DNA of 20,348 bases from Gammaproteobacteria bacterium. GTDB lineage: Bacteria > Pseudomonadota > Gammaproteobacteria > J044. Position 1 is the first letter of the stretch. Each line of letters starts with the position of its first letter. Position numbers and translations under genes: made by a program. The stretch is from the NCBI GenBank assembly GCA_003696465.1, contig RFHG01000519.1, forward strand, positions 1 to 20,348. The letters are read 5' to 3'. Positions 20,333 through 20,348 of this stretch are shown here, piece after piece. The notes beneath the pieces were generated by a model. That model was not told where the DNA came from. It made no database searches and saw only the letters and a list, made by a program, of their open reading frames with translations.

Positions 20333-20348
20333 CGATTTCGATCTCCTC
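20322..20348 (-). CDS. scpA: Probable 3' end of scpA
   Basis: Only eight codons and TGA are in the window, reading EEIEIDGD. The stop falls 11 bases inside scpB in another frame. scpA is normally directly upstream of scpB and often ends in an acidic tail, so the reading is plausible, but eight residues cannot identify a gene. Confidence 0.35.
   Translation of the reverse strand, partial: EEIEIDGD

Overview
The window is compact, high-GC bacterial DNA with genes on both strands. Gene content (FabI, YciK-type SDR, RluB, ScpB, MoaB, PilT-type ATPases) and the HAD phosphatase/YciK neighbourhood point to a gammaproteobacterium. A Chromatiales-like sulfur bacterium would fit, but that placement is inference. 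The exception to the high GC is about 13,010-15,905, which is clearly AT-richer.

Layout. (1) 1-538: 3' end of fabI (+), ending at a strong bidirectional terminator. (2) 604-5736 (-): a tight four-gene operon encoding a small beta-rich protein, a HEAT-repeat/Ser-Thr protein kinase fusion, and two different PilT/PilU-family pilus ATPases. It is fired from an intergenic region carrying a palindrome and nested direct repeats. (3) 5975-9787 (+): a housekeeping run of HAD phosphatase (Gph/MupP type), OmpH/Skp-like chaperone, nucleoside deaminase, a squalene/phytoene-synthase-like protein without the usual Asp motifs, and a YciK-type SDR. A small predicted membrane protein lies on the opposite strand at 7811-8023. 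(4) 9815-12436 (-): a periplasmic double-thioredoxin protein, an endonuclease III-family glycosylase, and RluB. (5) 12495-13010 (+): MoaB. (6) 13330-15585 (+): an AT-rich membrane GGDEF-EAL protein starting at TTG. (7) 15906-19088 (-): a four-gene, overlapping stressosome-like operon in the order diguanylate cyclase, RsbT-like kinase/SpoIIE phosphatase fusion, RsbR-like, RsbS-like. (8) 19188-20348 (-): GtrA-family protein, ScpB, and probably the last codons of ScpA.

Two systems stand out. The first is a stressosome-type switch (R, S, fused T/X) translationally coupled to a diguanylate cyclase, in which the RsbS-like protein has Arg where RsbS has its phosphorylated Ser. The precedent known to me is the Moorella R/S/T module with a linked diguanylate cyclase; the fused T/X and Ser-less S make this version different. 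The second is the HEAT-kinase plus twin PilT-type operon, which suggests phospho-control of a type IV pilus motor. The stressosome block and the GGDEF-EAL gene lie between scpB and rluB, two genes that are usually neighbours, so this stretch looks like a signalling insertion.
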